A stretch of DNA of 64,000 nt, taken from Variovorax sp. KBW07 (GTDB taxonomy: Bacteria > Pseudomonadota > Gammaproteobacteria > Burkholderiales > Burkholderiaceae_C). A program made the translations under genes and the position numbers. The stretch is taken from positions 1-64,000 of the forward strand of contig NZ_QAJK01000001.1 of assembly GCF_003852515.1 (NCBI RefSeq), written 5' to 3'. Each line of letters starts with the position of its first letter. Position 1 is the stretch's first letter. Positions 34,865 through 42,477 of this stretch are shown here, in pieces. The notes below the pieces were generated by a model. That model searched no databases and was not told the DNA's origin. It saw only the letters and a program-made list of their open reading frames with translations.

Positions 34865-35704
34865 TCAGCAGGTTTCCAGCACACGGCGCAGATGGCTCGT
34901 GAGGCGAACGAATTCGGGGGTCTCGCGCATTTCGAGCGTGCGGTCGGCCGGCAGCTCGACAGGCACGATCTCGCGCACGCGGCCCGGGTTGGCGGCGAGC
35001 ATCAGCACGCGCTGGCCCAGGAAGGCGGCCTCGTGGATGCTGTGCGTGACGAACAGAATCGTCACGCCGGTCTCGCGCCACACGCGAAGAATTTCTTCAT
35101 TGAGCCGGTCGCGCGTGATCTCGTCGAGCGCGCCGAAGGGCTCGTCCATCAGCAGGATCTTCGGGTCGCTGGCGAGCGCGCGCGCAATCGACACGCGCTG
35201 GCGCTGGCCGCCCGACATCTCGTGCGGGAACGCGCCCAGCCGGTCTTTCAGGCCCACCAGCTCGAGCAGTTCGCGCGGCGAGCGGCGGCCCTTGCGGCTG
35301 GCGCCGCCCCCCACCTGCAACGGCAGCTCGACGTTCTGCAATGCCGTGCGCCACGGCAGCAGCGCCGCATCCTGAAAGACGAAGCCGATGTCGCGGTTCT
35401 TGCGCGCGGCCTGCGGCGTGGAAGACAGCACCTCGATGCGGCCGCGGCTGGGCTGCAGCAGGTCGGCCACCACGCGAAGAAAGGTCGACTTGCCGCAGCC
35501 CGAGGGGCCGAGCAGCGTCAGGAATTCGCCCTGCGCCACGTCGAGGTCGAGGCTGCCGATGGCGGTGACGTCGCGGCGCTCGGTGAAGAAGCGCACGCCG
35601 ATGTCGCGGCACGTAATCGCTGGTGCGGCCGGTGCGGCGGGTGCGGCAAGCACCGTGGCGAGCGTCGCGGGCATCCCGGGCGGCGCGTTGAGAACGGCGG
35701 CCAT
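34865..35704 (-). CDS. NitT/TauT-type ABC transporter ATP-binding protein
   Basis: This 279-residue ATPase drives the adjacent permease. Walker A GPSGCGKST (about 65-73), the Q-loop VFQDAALLPWRT, the ABC signature MSGGQRQR, Walker B ILLMDEPFGALDE and the H-loop VTHSIHEA are intact and in the normal order. A 28-residue Ala/Pro-rich leader precedes the first beta strand. It starts 4 bases after the binding-protein stop. Confidence 0.95.
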   Translation of the reverse strand: MAAVLNAPPGMPATLATVLAAPAAPAAPAITCRDIGVRFFTERRDVTAIGSLDLDVAQGEFLTLLGPSGCGKSTFLRVVADLLQPSRGRIEVLSSTPQAARKNRDIGFVFQDAALLPWRTALQNVELPLQVGGGASRKGRRSPRELLELVGLKDRLGAFPHEMSGGQRQRVSIARALASDPKILLMDEPFGALDEITRDRLNEEILRVWRETGVTILFVTHSIHEAAFLGQRVLMLAANPGRVREIVPVELPADRTLEMRETPEFVRLTSHLRRVLETC

Positions 35705-35708
35705 CGCG

Positions 35709-36740
35709 TCAGGCCTTCACGGCGCGGGCCGCGGCGGTGGCCTTGAGCGCATCGAGCGAGATCACGTCTTCGACCTTGGGCGTGCGCGCGGTGAACTGGC
35801 CCAGCTCCGAATAGGTGGTGATCTGCTCCTGCCACACGGCCGGGTCCATCGCACCCCAGCCCTGGGTCTGCGCGGCACCGCCGAAGGAGTAGTCGAGCAT
35901 CACGTCGACCGCGATGCGCTCGTCTTCGCGCTTGAGGTTGGGGTATTCCTTGACCAGCATGTCCACCGCCTGGTCGCGGTTGGCGCGCACATGCTGCCAG
36001 CCCTTGGCGGTGGCGCGCAGGAAGGCCTCGATGATCTTCGGCTGCGTTTCCAGCGTCTTGGTCGCCGCGTAGTAAGGCAGTGCATAGAGCCGCACGCCGG
36101 CGTCCCACAGCGTCATCTCGACGCGGTCGGGGCCCAGCACCTTGATGGCGGTGGTGCTGGTGAGCCAGCCCGTGACCACGTCGACCTGCCCGGTGAGCAG
36201 CGGCGTCATGTCGGCACCGACGGAGACCACCTTGACGTCTTTCTCGGCGATCTTGTTCTTGGCCAGCAACGCGCGCAGCAGGATGCCCGCGGTCGATGGA
36301 ATGCCCACGCGCTTGCCGATGAGGTCGGCCGGCTTGCGCACCGGATTTTTTGCCAGCGAAAAGTAGGTGTACGGATGCTTTTGCGCGCCCGCCGCGAAGC
36401 ACTTGATGGGCAGGCCCTGCGACACGGCCAGCATGATCGACGGGCTCGACGACACCTGCCCCACTTCGTAGCGGCCCGAGGCGATGATGGCCACGCCGTC
36501 GATGTTGGGACCGCCCGGCTGGATCGCGAAGTCGATGCCTTCCTGCTCGTAGAAGCCCATGCGCTTGGCAACCACTTCGCCGATCTGGTTGACCCCGACG
36601 ATCCAGCCCAGCTGCATGTTGATGCGCGCCTTGCCCTGCGCGAAGGCATCGACCGACAACAGGCCACCCGCGGAAAGTCCGCCGGCGATGAGGGACGTCT
36701 TGAGGAGACTTCGACGACCGGGGTCCCGGAGATTGGCCAT
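35709..36740 (-). CDS. NitT/TauT-type ABC transporter substrate-binding protein
   Basis: This 343-residue periplasmic protein is the first gene of the operon. The N-terminus RRSLLKTSLIAGGLSAGG looks like a twin-arginine signal, followed by VDAFAQG cleavage. The mature part opens with INMQLGWIVGVNQIGEVVAKRMGFYEQEGID, the arrangement of SsuA/TauA/ThiY-type binding proteins. The ATG at 36740 has an AAAAGGAA ribosome binding site. A 17-base palindrome lies about 140 bases upstream. Confidence 0.92.
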   Translation of the reverse strand: MANLRDPGRRSLLKTSLIAGGLSAGGLLSVDAFAQGKARINMQLGWIVGVNQIGEVVAKRMGFYEQEGIDFAIQPGGPNIDGVAIIASGRYEVGQVSSSPSIMLAVSQGLPIKCFAAGAQKHPYTYFSLAKNPVRKPADLIGKRVGIPSTAGILLRALLAKNKIAEKDVKVVSVGADMTPLLTGQVDVVTGWLTSTTAIKVLGPDRVEMTLWDAGVRLYALPYYAATKTLETQPKIIEAFLRATAKGWQHVRANRDQAVDMLVKEYPNLKREDERIAVDVMLDYSFGGAAQTQGWGAMDPAVWQEQITTYSELGQFTARTPKVEDVISLDALKATAAARAVKA

Positions 36741-36880
36741 GGCGGATTCCTTTTCTTCGATGCGATGAGGTGGAGTCATTCGGCTTGTGCGCCGGCCGGT
36801 GTTGCAACACACCGAGGGCCGGCGAGGCGAATGCTAGGAGTGCGGCGTGAGCGCACCAAGCACCGTTTTTCGCAACGGGT

Positions 36881-36897
36881 GAACTAAAAAATAGTTC
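36881..36897. promoter_or_regulatory. Palindrome upstream of the ABC/CaiB operon
   Basis: GAACTA-AAAAA-TAGTTC is a perfect inverted repeat with 6-base arms and an A-run spacer, in an AT-rich patch 141-157 bases upstream of the binding-protein gene. It contains a T-N11-A match as in LysR boxes, so one of the two LysR regulators is the likely binder. On the plus strand the AT-rich core could also be part of a promoter. Confidence 0.55.
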
Positions 36898-37038
36898 TCC
36901 TTCAGGTCTCCCAATGGCACCGTGGTGCGCATGGCGCACAGGCGTGCACCAGCATCGGGAAAACGATAGGTCCCGATGGGTGCACGCGGCCGCATCAGCG
37001 GCGAAGAAAGAGAAAACCGAAAGACCTTGCGCGGGCTC

Positions 37039-40000
37039 CTACCAGCTCACCCGCACGCCGATCGATGCGTTGACCGAGCTCTTCACCTTGGCGTCGCCGC
37101 CCGAGGACCAGAGCTTGCCGACTTCGCCATACAGGCTGGTCGATGGGGTCAGCGCCAGCGTGAAGCCGCCGGCCAGCTCGGTGCTGGTGCCACCGGTGGG
37201 TGCCGCGACGCTGCTGGTGATCGCGCCATTCGTGAAGCGCGCGATGTCGGTGCCGCGCGATGTCTTGTAGACGTTGAAGCGGACGTACGGCTGCAGCCTG
37301 CCGATGCCCGTGTCGATCTCGCCCTTCACGCGCACGCCCGCACGTGCGATCCAGCCGTTGTCCGCCTGCGGCCGCACCAAGGCACCGGAGATCAGCGAGT
37401 TGCCCAGGTCCAGGTGCTGGTGAATCAACTGCAGTTGCGGCTCGATGCGCCAGCCACTGTCGCCGAGGGGGAACGACTGCCCCACCTCGATGGAGCCCAG
37501 CAGGCTGGTGCCCTTGCCGTCCGCACCGAAGCCCAGGCTCGGCGCCACGGTGTAGCGGTGGCGGCCCGACTGGATCACGGCATCGGCATAGAAGCCGCTG
37601 TCGCTGGTGTAGGTGCCGTACACGCCGACGTACTGGCTGCGCAGGTCGGTGCGGCCCACGCGCAGGTTGTTCACGCCGCTTGCAAAGCCGTTGACGCGCG
37701 CATCGCCGTCGAGCTGGCCGACATAGACGCCCGCGCGCCAGTTCGGCGCGACGAACAGGTCGGTGCCCACCTGGAAGCCGGTGAGGCGGCCCTTGCTCGC
37801 GGGCGATACGGCGCCACCCTGGCGAATGTCGATGTCGGTGGAAATCACGCGCGCCCAGGCGCGCCGTTCCGAACCGGCGGGCGTGGTGGACGAGCCCTTC
37901 ACATCGTCGTCGCCCACGCGCTTGCGCAGGTCGCCGAGCATCGAGAGGTTGCCCTGGCGCAGCTGGTTCGGCAGCGCGGCGTAGAGCGCGGCCTCGGGGC
38001 GATAGGTGATGACAGGCACGCCCGCGGGATTGCTCGGAGACACGGCGGTGATGCTGGAGCGCAGGTACCAGTTCTCGCCCGCGCCATTGGCATCCGCGGC
38101 GTTCAGGCGGTATTCGTAGGCGCCCGCGTCGACATGGCCGCCGGCCAGCACGAACGCGTTCTTGCTCGTCTGCGCGGTGGTGGTCGCGCCGTTCTGCGCG
38201 GTGATCACCTCGATGCCGTTGCCGGTGGTCAGGGCGCCCAGGCCACCCAGGTTCACGATCTGCACGTTGGTCGTGCCACTGGCGATGGCGGTGCTGCCGC
38301 TGAGGATCAGCCTGTCGCTCGCGCTTGCACTGCCGCCCAGCGCCGTGCCCAGCCGCAGCGTGCCGCCGTTGCCCACCCAGGGCCCGTTGACCGTGAGGGT
38401 GGTGCCGGGCACGCTGCCCGGCAGCGAGACCGTGCCGCCGTTGGTCATCGACGCAATGGCCTGGCTGTTGCCGGCCAGGTCGAGCACAGCGCCGGGAGCG
38501 ACGGTGAATGCACTGGCGCTGCTGAGCGTGTTGGCGGCACCGGCGCGCAAGGTGCCGGCGGCAACGTTCGTGGCACCGGTGTAGGTGTTGGCACCGCCGA
38601 GGGTCAGCGCGCCCGCGCCGGCTTTCACCAGGCCGCCGGCGCCCGAGATGGGGCCCGACCAGCCCAGGCTGTGGCCGTTGGTGTCGATGGTGCCCGTGCC
38701 GCCCAGCAGCAGCGGACTGGACAGGTTCAGGCCATCGGTCCCGGCGATGACGCTGGCTGTGGCGCCGCTGTCGATGGCGACGGCGCCCGAGAGCGATGCC
38801 CCGGCGTTCAGCGTCAGGCTGTTGGCGCCGCCGGTGAACTGCACGGCGGCGGCGCGCGTGACGCCATCGCCGCCCAGGCCGCCGGAGATGGCGCCGCTGT
38901 TGGTCACGTTCATGCCGGCGCCCATCACGCCCACGCCGCCGGCACCGTTGGCGCCGCTCGCACCACCGTTGCTGTTGGTGCCGCCGATGCCGCCCGCGCC
39001 CCCTGCGATGGTGCCGTTGTTGATGACCGTCACCCCCGTGGCGGTGGACCACAGCCCGACGCCGCCGTCGCCGCCGCCGCCCGGCGTGCCCGTGCCACCC
39101 GCACCGCCGCCGCCGGCACCGCCCGCGCCGCCGGCGCCCCCTGCGATCTGGCCGCTGTTGTTCACCGTCAGGGCGCTGCCGGTCAGCGTGGCACCGTTGC
39201 CGCCGGCACCGCCGCCACCGCCCGTTGCGTTGCTGCGGGCCGGCAGAAGCTCGGACCCGCCCACGCCGCCGGCCCCGCCCCTGAGGCTGCCGCTGTTGGT
39301 GAACGTGCGGCCGGGCGTCGTGGCGTTCATGAAGAATCCGTCGCCACCGCCGCCGCCGCCACCGCCCTGCGAAAAGGCGTCGCCGCCCTTGCCGCCGGCG
39401 CCACCCGTGGAGGCGCCGGAGGCCGTGTAGTTGCCCAGCGGGCCGACCAGCGTGGACCCTTGCCCACCCGCGCCGCCGCCGCCCGCGGCCCAGTACCCGT
39501 TGCCGCCCGCACCGCCGCTGCCGCCGGTATGGCTGTCGCTGGACGACGTGGTGGCGGGATTGATCGACAGGCCCTGGAAGCCGCCGCCGCCACCGCCGCC
39601 GTAGCCGTTTCCGTTGGCGGCGTCACCGGTTTGCGCGCCTCCGGCGCCGCCGTTGTCACCCTGGAACACACCGGGGCCCACCGCGTTGCTGCCGGCACCG
39701 GCCGCGCCGCCCGCGCCCGGGGTCGCGCCACCGAACATGCCGATATCGGCCGCGCTTCCCGCCGTTGCGCCGCTTGCCGACGACGACCCGCCCGCGCCGC
39801 CGTGCGCGTTGACGGTGGTGTCGTTGAGCCCGCCGGCGCCACCGCTGCCATTGCTGCCGCCAGCGCCGGCGTTCAGTGTCGTGTCGCCCACCGGCTGGCC
39901 GCCCGCGCCGCCGGCCGCCAGCGCGGAACCGGCGCCAAGAAGCAGCGCCGCTGCGGCAACCACTCGCAGATCCCCCAGCGCAGCTTTGCGCGCCCCGCTC

Positions 40001-40095
40001 GCGCTGGAGGACCGCGCATGGCCCCGGGCGATCTCGGGTGCCGCCACCCAGGTGCCGAGCGTCGAATTCCAAAGTGTTCGGAACGTCTTGTTCAT
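37039..40095 (-). CDS. Glycine-rich autotransporter (type Va secretion)
   Basis: This 1018-residue surface protein has an extended signal peptide region (MNKTFRTLWNSTLGTWVAAPE, then a hydrophobic stretch near 55-70). The passenger (about 70-430) consists of Gly-Gly-Ala/Asn repeats, followed by a passenger-associated repeat (AGALTLGGANTYTGATNVA near 520) and a beta-helix. The last 275 residues form an autotransporter beta-barrel ending in the aromatic VSW. The start at 40095 is set by the conserved MNK signal-peptide extension and an AAGGGAAA ribosome binding site. It is monocistronic; substrates and role (adhesion or biofilm) are inferred from the family. Confidence 0.92.
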   Translation of the reverse strand: MNKTFRTLWNSTLGTWVAAPEIARGHARSSSASGARKAALGDLRVVAAAALLLGAGSALAAGGAGGQPVGDTTLNAGAGGSNGSGGAGGLNDTTVNAHGGAGGSSSASGATAGSAADIGMFGGATPGAGGAAGAGSNAVGPGVFQGDNGGAGGAQTGDAANGNGYGGGGGGGFQGLSINPATTSSSDSHTGGSGGAGGNGYWAAGGGGAGGQGSTLVGPLGNYTASGASTGGAGGKGGDAFSQGGGGGGGGDGFFMNATTPGRTFTNSGSLRGGAGGVGGSELLPARSNATGGGGGAGGNGATLTGSALTVNNSGQIAGGAGGAGGAGGGGAGGTGTPGGGGDGGVGLWSTATGVTVINNGTIAGGAGGIGGTNSNGGASGANGAGGVGVMGAGMNVTNSGAISGGLGGDGVTRAAAVQFTGGANSLTLNAGASLSGAVAIDSGATASVIAGTDGLNLSSPLLLGGTGTIDTNGHSLGWSGPISGAGGLVKAGAGALTLGGANTYTGATNVAAGTLRAGAANTLSSASAFTVAPGAVLDLAGNSQAIASMTNGGTVSLPGSVPGTTLTVNGPWVGNGGTLRLGTALGGSASASDRLILSGSTAIASGTTNVQIVNLGGLGALTTGNGIEVITAQNGATTTAQTSKNAFVLAGGHVDAGAYEYRLNAADANGAGENWYLRSSITAVSPSNPAGVPVITYRPEAALYAALPNQLRQGNLSMLGDLRKRVGDDDVKGSSTTPAGSERRAWARVISTDIDIRQGGAVSPASKGRLTGFQVGTDLFVAPNWRAGVYVGQLDGDARVNGFASGVNNLRVGRTDLRSQYVGVYGTYTSDSGFYADAVIQSGRHRYTVAPSLGFGADGKGTSLLGSIEVGQSFPLGDSGWRIEPQLQLIHQHLDLGNSLISGALVRPQADNGWIARAGVRVKGEIDTGIGRLQPYVRFNVYKTSRGTDIARFTNGAITSSVAAPTGGTSTELAGGFTLALTPSTSLYGEVGKLWSSGGDAKVKSSVNASIGVRVSW

Positions 40096-40443
40096 GGCTT
40101 TTCCCTTGCTTCTTTGTCCTTGTTGCTGACTTCTTCGAGGCAGGCGCTCGCGTGCAGCCGCGCGCCCTGAAAGCCCGCATCTGCCGTCGATTGCAAATCT
40201 CAAGCATCAATGTAAGAACGCGTACAAGACTGCGAAATGCCGCGAACGGGGTAGCCCCAAAGAGGCGCATCCACTGGCCTCGGGATCACGTCGCCCCACT
40301 GGAGAGGCCCCCTCCGACGCCCTGCTTCGTCGAACTGCATCGAGATGTAATTAGTATTTCGCGGCGGATGCAAAGTCGTTGGATGACCTCGCGTTGCACC
40401 GCGGTCCATCAAACCCCGGGGCACGGCTTGGCGAATGCGGCCG
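40096..40443. other. Intergenic region upstream of the autotransporter
   Basis: This 348-base gap separates the autotransporter start from the end of the hydrolase gene. The part nearest the autotransporter is less GC-rich, where a promoter should lie. Apart from a small GGGG-TAG-CCCC hairpin near 40.25 kb I see no gene or convincing site. Confidence 0.5.
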
Positions 40444-41469
40444 TCAGCGTTGACCGGCGTTTCGGGCGCGCACGCTGTCGACCACGGACAGCACCGCATC
40501 GACCACGGCCCCGGGGTCGTCGAACTGGATGTTGTGCCCCGCGTTGGGCAGCACCACGTGCCGGCTGTTCGATGACCAGCTGGCCTCTTCTTCGTGCATC
40601 TGCTCCCAGATGGCCTGCACCTGCGTGCCCTGCTCTGGCGTGATCTTCATGTCCCCGAGTTCGGCCTGCGTGTACGGCGCCATCGCGGTCAGCACCACGA
40701 GCGGGCGATCTCCCAGCGCACGAAAACCGTTGGCCTCGGTAATGGTGCGGTCCAGCGCGTCGCCCTCCGCCAGCTGCGTGCGGAAAGACACGGGCGCGTA
40801 GGCCCGTATGGCCTGGATGTCATGTGCCGAGTGGTACGGCGCCTGCGGCACCAGCCTTGGCGCAGCGGCGCGAAGAACGCCTGTCCATGCGAGCGCGACG
40901 GCGATGCGGGAAAACGGAGAGCGGGTTTCCTTCATGAAGCCGGCAACGCGGTCGGCCTGCTCCGGGTGCGAGGGATCGACAAGAACCAGCCCCGCCACAT
41001 CGGCACCGAAATACTTCGTGTAGCCCATGGCATAGAGGGCACCCGCCGACTGCCCCACCAGCACCAGCGGGCCCCTGGCCTCTCCCGCATTGGCCAGCGC
41101 GGCACGCAGGTCGCGGGCCACGCGCTCGAAACCGGGAGCGCTGTCCGAGGGGTCGCTCCACATCACGCCCGCCCGGCTGTAGGCGCAGGTGTGCGTGTGC
41201 CGGGCAATGAGGTCATGCACCGACGACCAGCTCAACGCGCCGTCGATGCTCAGGCCCGCTTCGAGCACGACGGTGGGCGAGCCGGTGCCGCGGCAGTCGA
41301 GCTGGATCTTGCGGCCTCCGACATCGACCATGCGCCCGGGCGGCGGAAAGTCGCGCGCGGCCCTGCCCTGGCCGATGCGCTCGTACGCGGCGCCCGCCAC
41401 CACAGCGGCAACCCCGAGTGCCGCGCCGGCCACGCAGATGCGCACAGTCCAGGTTCCGATGTTTTTCAC
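40444..41469 (-). CDS. Alpha/beta hydrolase with N-terminal membrane anchor or signal
   Basis: This 341-residue (from the GTG) alpha/beta hydrolase has a nucleophile elbow GQSAGALYAMG (Ser near 138), an Asp segment LVLVDPSHPEQ and a catalytic His in PNAGHNIQFDD near 313. An N-terminal hydrophobic segment (VRICVAGAALGVAAVVAGAA) suggests export or anchoring. I placed the start at GTG 41469 because an upstream ATG at 41553 would overlap the methyltransferase gene by over 50 bases; the latter remains possible. The substrate is unknown. Confidence 0.78.
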   Translation of the reverse strand: MKNIGTWTVRICVAGAALGVAAVVAGAAYERIGQGRAARDFPPPGRMVDVGGRKIQLDCRGTGSPTVVLEAGLSIDGALSWSSVHDLIARHTHTCAYSRAGVMWSDPSDSAPGFERVARDLRAALANAGEARGPLVLVGQSAGALYAMGYTKYFGADVAGLVLVDPSHPEQADRVAGFMKETRSPFSRIAVALAWTGVLRAAAPRLVPQAPYHSAHDIQAIRAYAPVSFRTQLAEGDALDRTITEANGFRALGDRPLVVLTAMAPYTQAELGDMKITPEQGTQVQAIWEQMHEEEASWSSNSRHVVLPNAGHNIQFDDPGAVVDAVLSVVDSVRARNAGQR

Positions 41470-41497
41470 ATGCGCGCCAATGCCGTCTGGCCGGCGC

Positions 41498-42250
41498 TCA
41501 GGCAAGGTCGAAGCAGCAGCCCGCGTAGTAAGGCTTGTCGCCGCCATCGACAAAGGGCACTTCGATCGGCTTGCCCTCGTTGCGCCAGCTGTCGCGCTTC
41601 TTGTAGCCCGAGCGCGTCAGCCCGGCCAGCAGCTCGTCGTGGTGCTCGATGCGATAGGGGCACACGGCCACGCCGATGCTGTTGAGCGTGTAGATGGTGC
41701 GCTCGGGATGCACCGCCGTGGTGTTGAGGATGATGCGCTTGGGCTTCACGGCAAGCTCCGAAAGAATCGCATCGATCCGCTTGGGCAGGTACTGCAGGCT
41801 GCCCGAGGCATACAGCACGTCGACGCCGCTCGCGTCGCGGTAGTCGGTGGTGAAGTCGAGCTGCGCGCTCACCTCGCGCTGCCCGGCCAGTGCCTGCCCG
41901 CTGGCCACCACGCTGGGCACGTCGCACACGGTCCAGTGCAGGTCGGCGGGGTAGTTCACGACGCGGCGAAAGGCGTAGTACTTGATGCCGACGTGGCCGC
42001 CCAGGTCGAAGATGCGGGTCAGCCCCGCGTCGATCGAACGGCTCAGCCAGAACAGGCCCGGGTAGTCGTAGAAGTAGATCTGCGGGCTGTAGAGCCGGGT
42101 CGTCTCGGGGTTGTCGTAGCCGACGAGCTTGGTGGTGGGCACGCCGCTCTCGGCCTCTGCAAAGCTCGCGAACGAACCCATGAAAAGGTTCTCGTCCTGG
42201 TTGTCCAGGAACTTGCGCCTGTAGGCACTTTCCAGACCGTTTGAAAGCAT
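41498..42250 (-). CDS. Methyltransferase, TIGR04325 type
   Basis: This 250-residue protein resembles the TIGR04325 putative methyltransferases. The SAM-binding motif is IFDLGGHVGIKYYAF (about 81-95), followed by WTVCDVPSVV (acidic ribose-binding residue) and VDVLYASGSLQYL. Members are often in polysaccharide or lipopolysaccharide gene clusters, but no glycosyltransferase is present here. It is divergent from the hybrid histidine kinase, with a palindrome between them. Confidence 0.75.
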   Translation of the reverse strand: MLSNGLESAYRRKFLDNQDENLFMGSFASFAEAESGVPTTKLVGYDNPETTRLYSPQIYFYDYPGLFWLSRSIDAGLTRIFDLGGHVGIKYYAFRRVVNYPADLHWTVCDVPSVVASGQALAGQREVSAQLDFTTDYRDASGVDVLYASGSLQYLPKRIDAILSELAVKPKRIILNTTAVHPERTIYTLNSIGVAVCPYRIEHHDELLAGLTRSGYKKRDSWRNEGKPIEVPFVDGGDKPYYAGCCFDLA

Positions 42251-42331
42251 CTTTTTTCTCCGGTGGCCAGCCCATTGTGCAGACCGCCCGCCAAGTGCTC
42301 AAGTTGCAAAGCCCTGCGCTGCTGGGGCAGT

Positions 42332-42345
42332 TACCCAGGTGGGTA
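42332..42345. promoter_or_regulatory. Palindrome TACCCA-GG-TGGGTA between divergent genes
   Basis: A perfect 6-base inverted repeat with a two-base centre lies about 82 bases upstream of the methyltransferase start and 133 bases upstream of the histidine kinase start. It suits a dimeric regulator such as the NarL-type response regulator at 44.9 kb, but no second copy was seen in this window. Confidence 0.5.
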
Positions 42346-42477
42346 CCTTTCGCGGGCATCGATCGCGTGCGGGCGCATTGGACTAAAGTCCCATGACACC
42401 TCACGCGCCTTGCCTTAAGTTGCATGCGCCGATCGCGGCATTCCCTTCACCCGCTGCCCTCCTTCGCATCACCACCG

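Noticed and set aside
22665-36740. Treating the whole minus-strand block as one operon
   Set aside because: Gaps of 357 bases before the first MFS gene and about 65 bases around LysR/TSUP genes, plus separate regulators and palindromes, point to at least two or three units.
36976-40170. Long plus-strand open frame opposite the autotransporter
   Set aside because: Shadow of the Gly/Ala-rich gene; the repetitive composition keeps all frames open.
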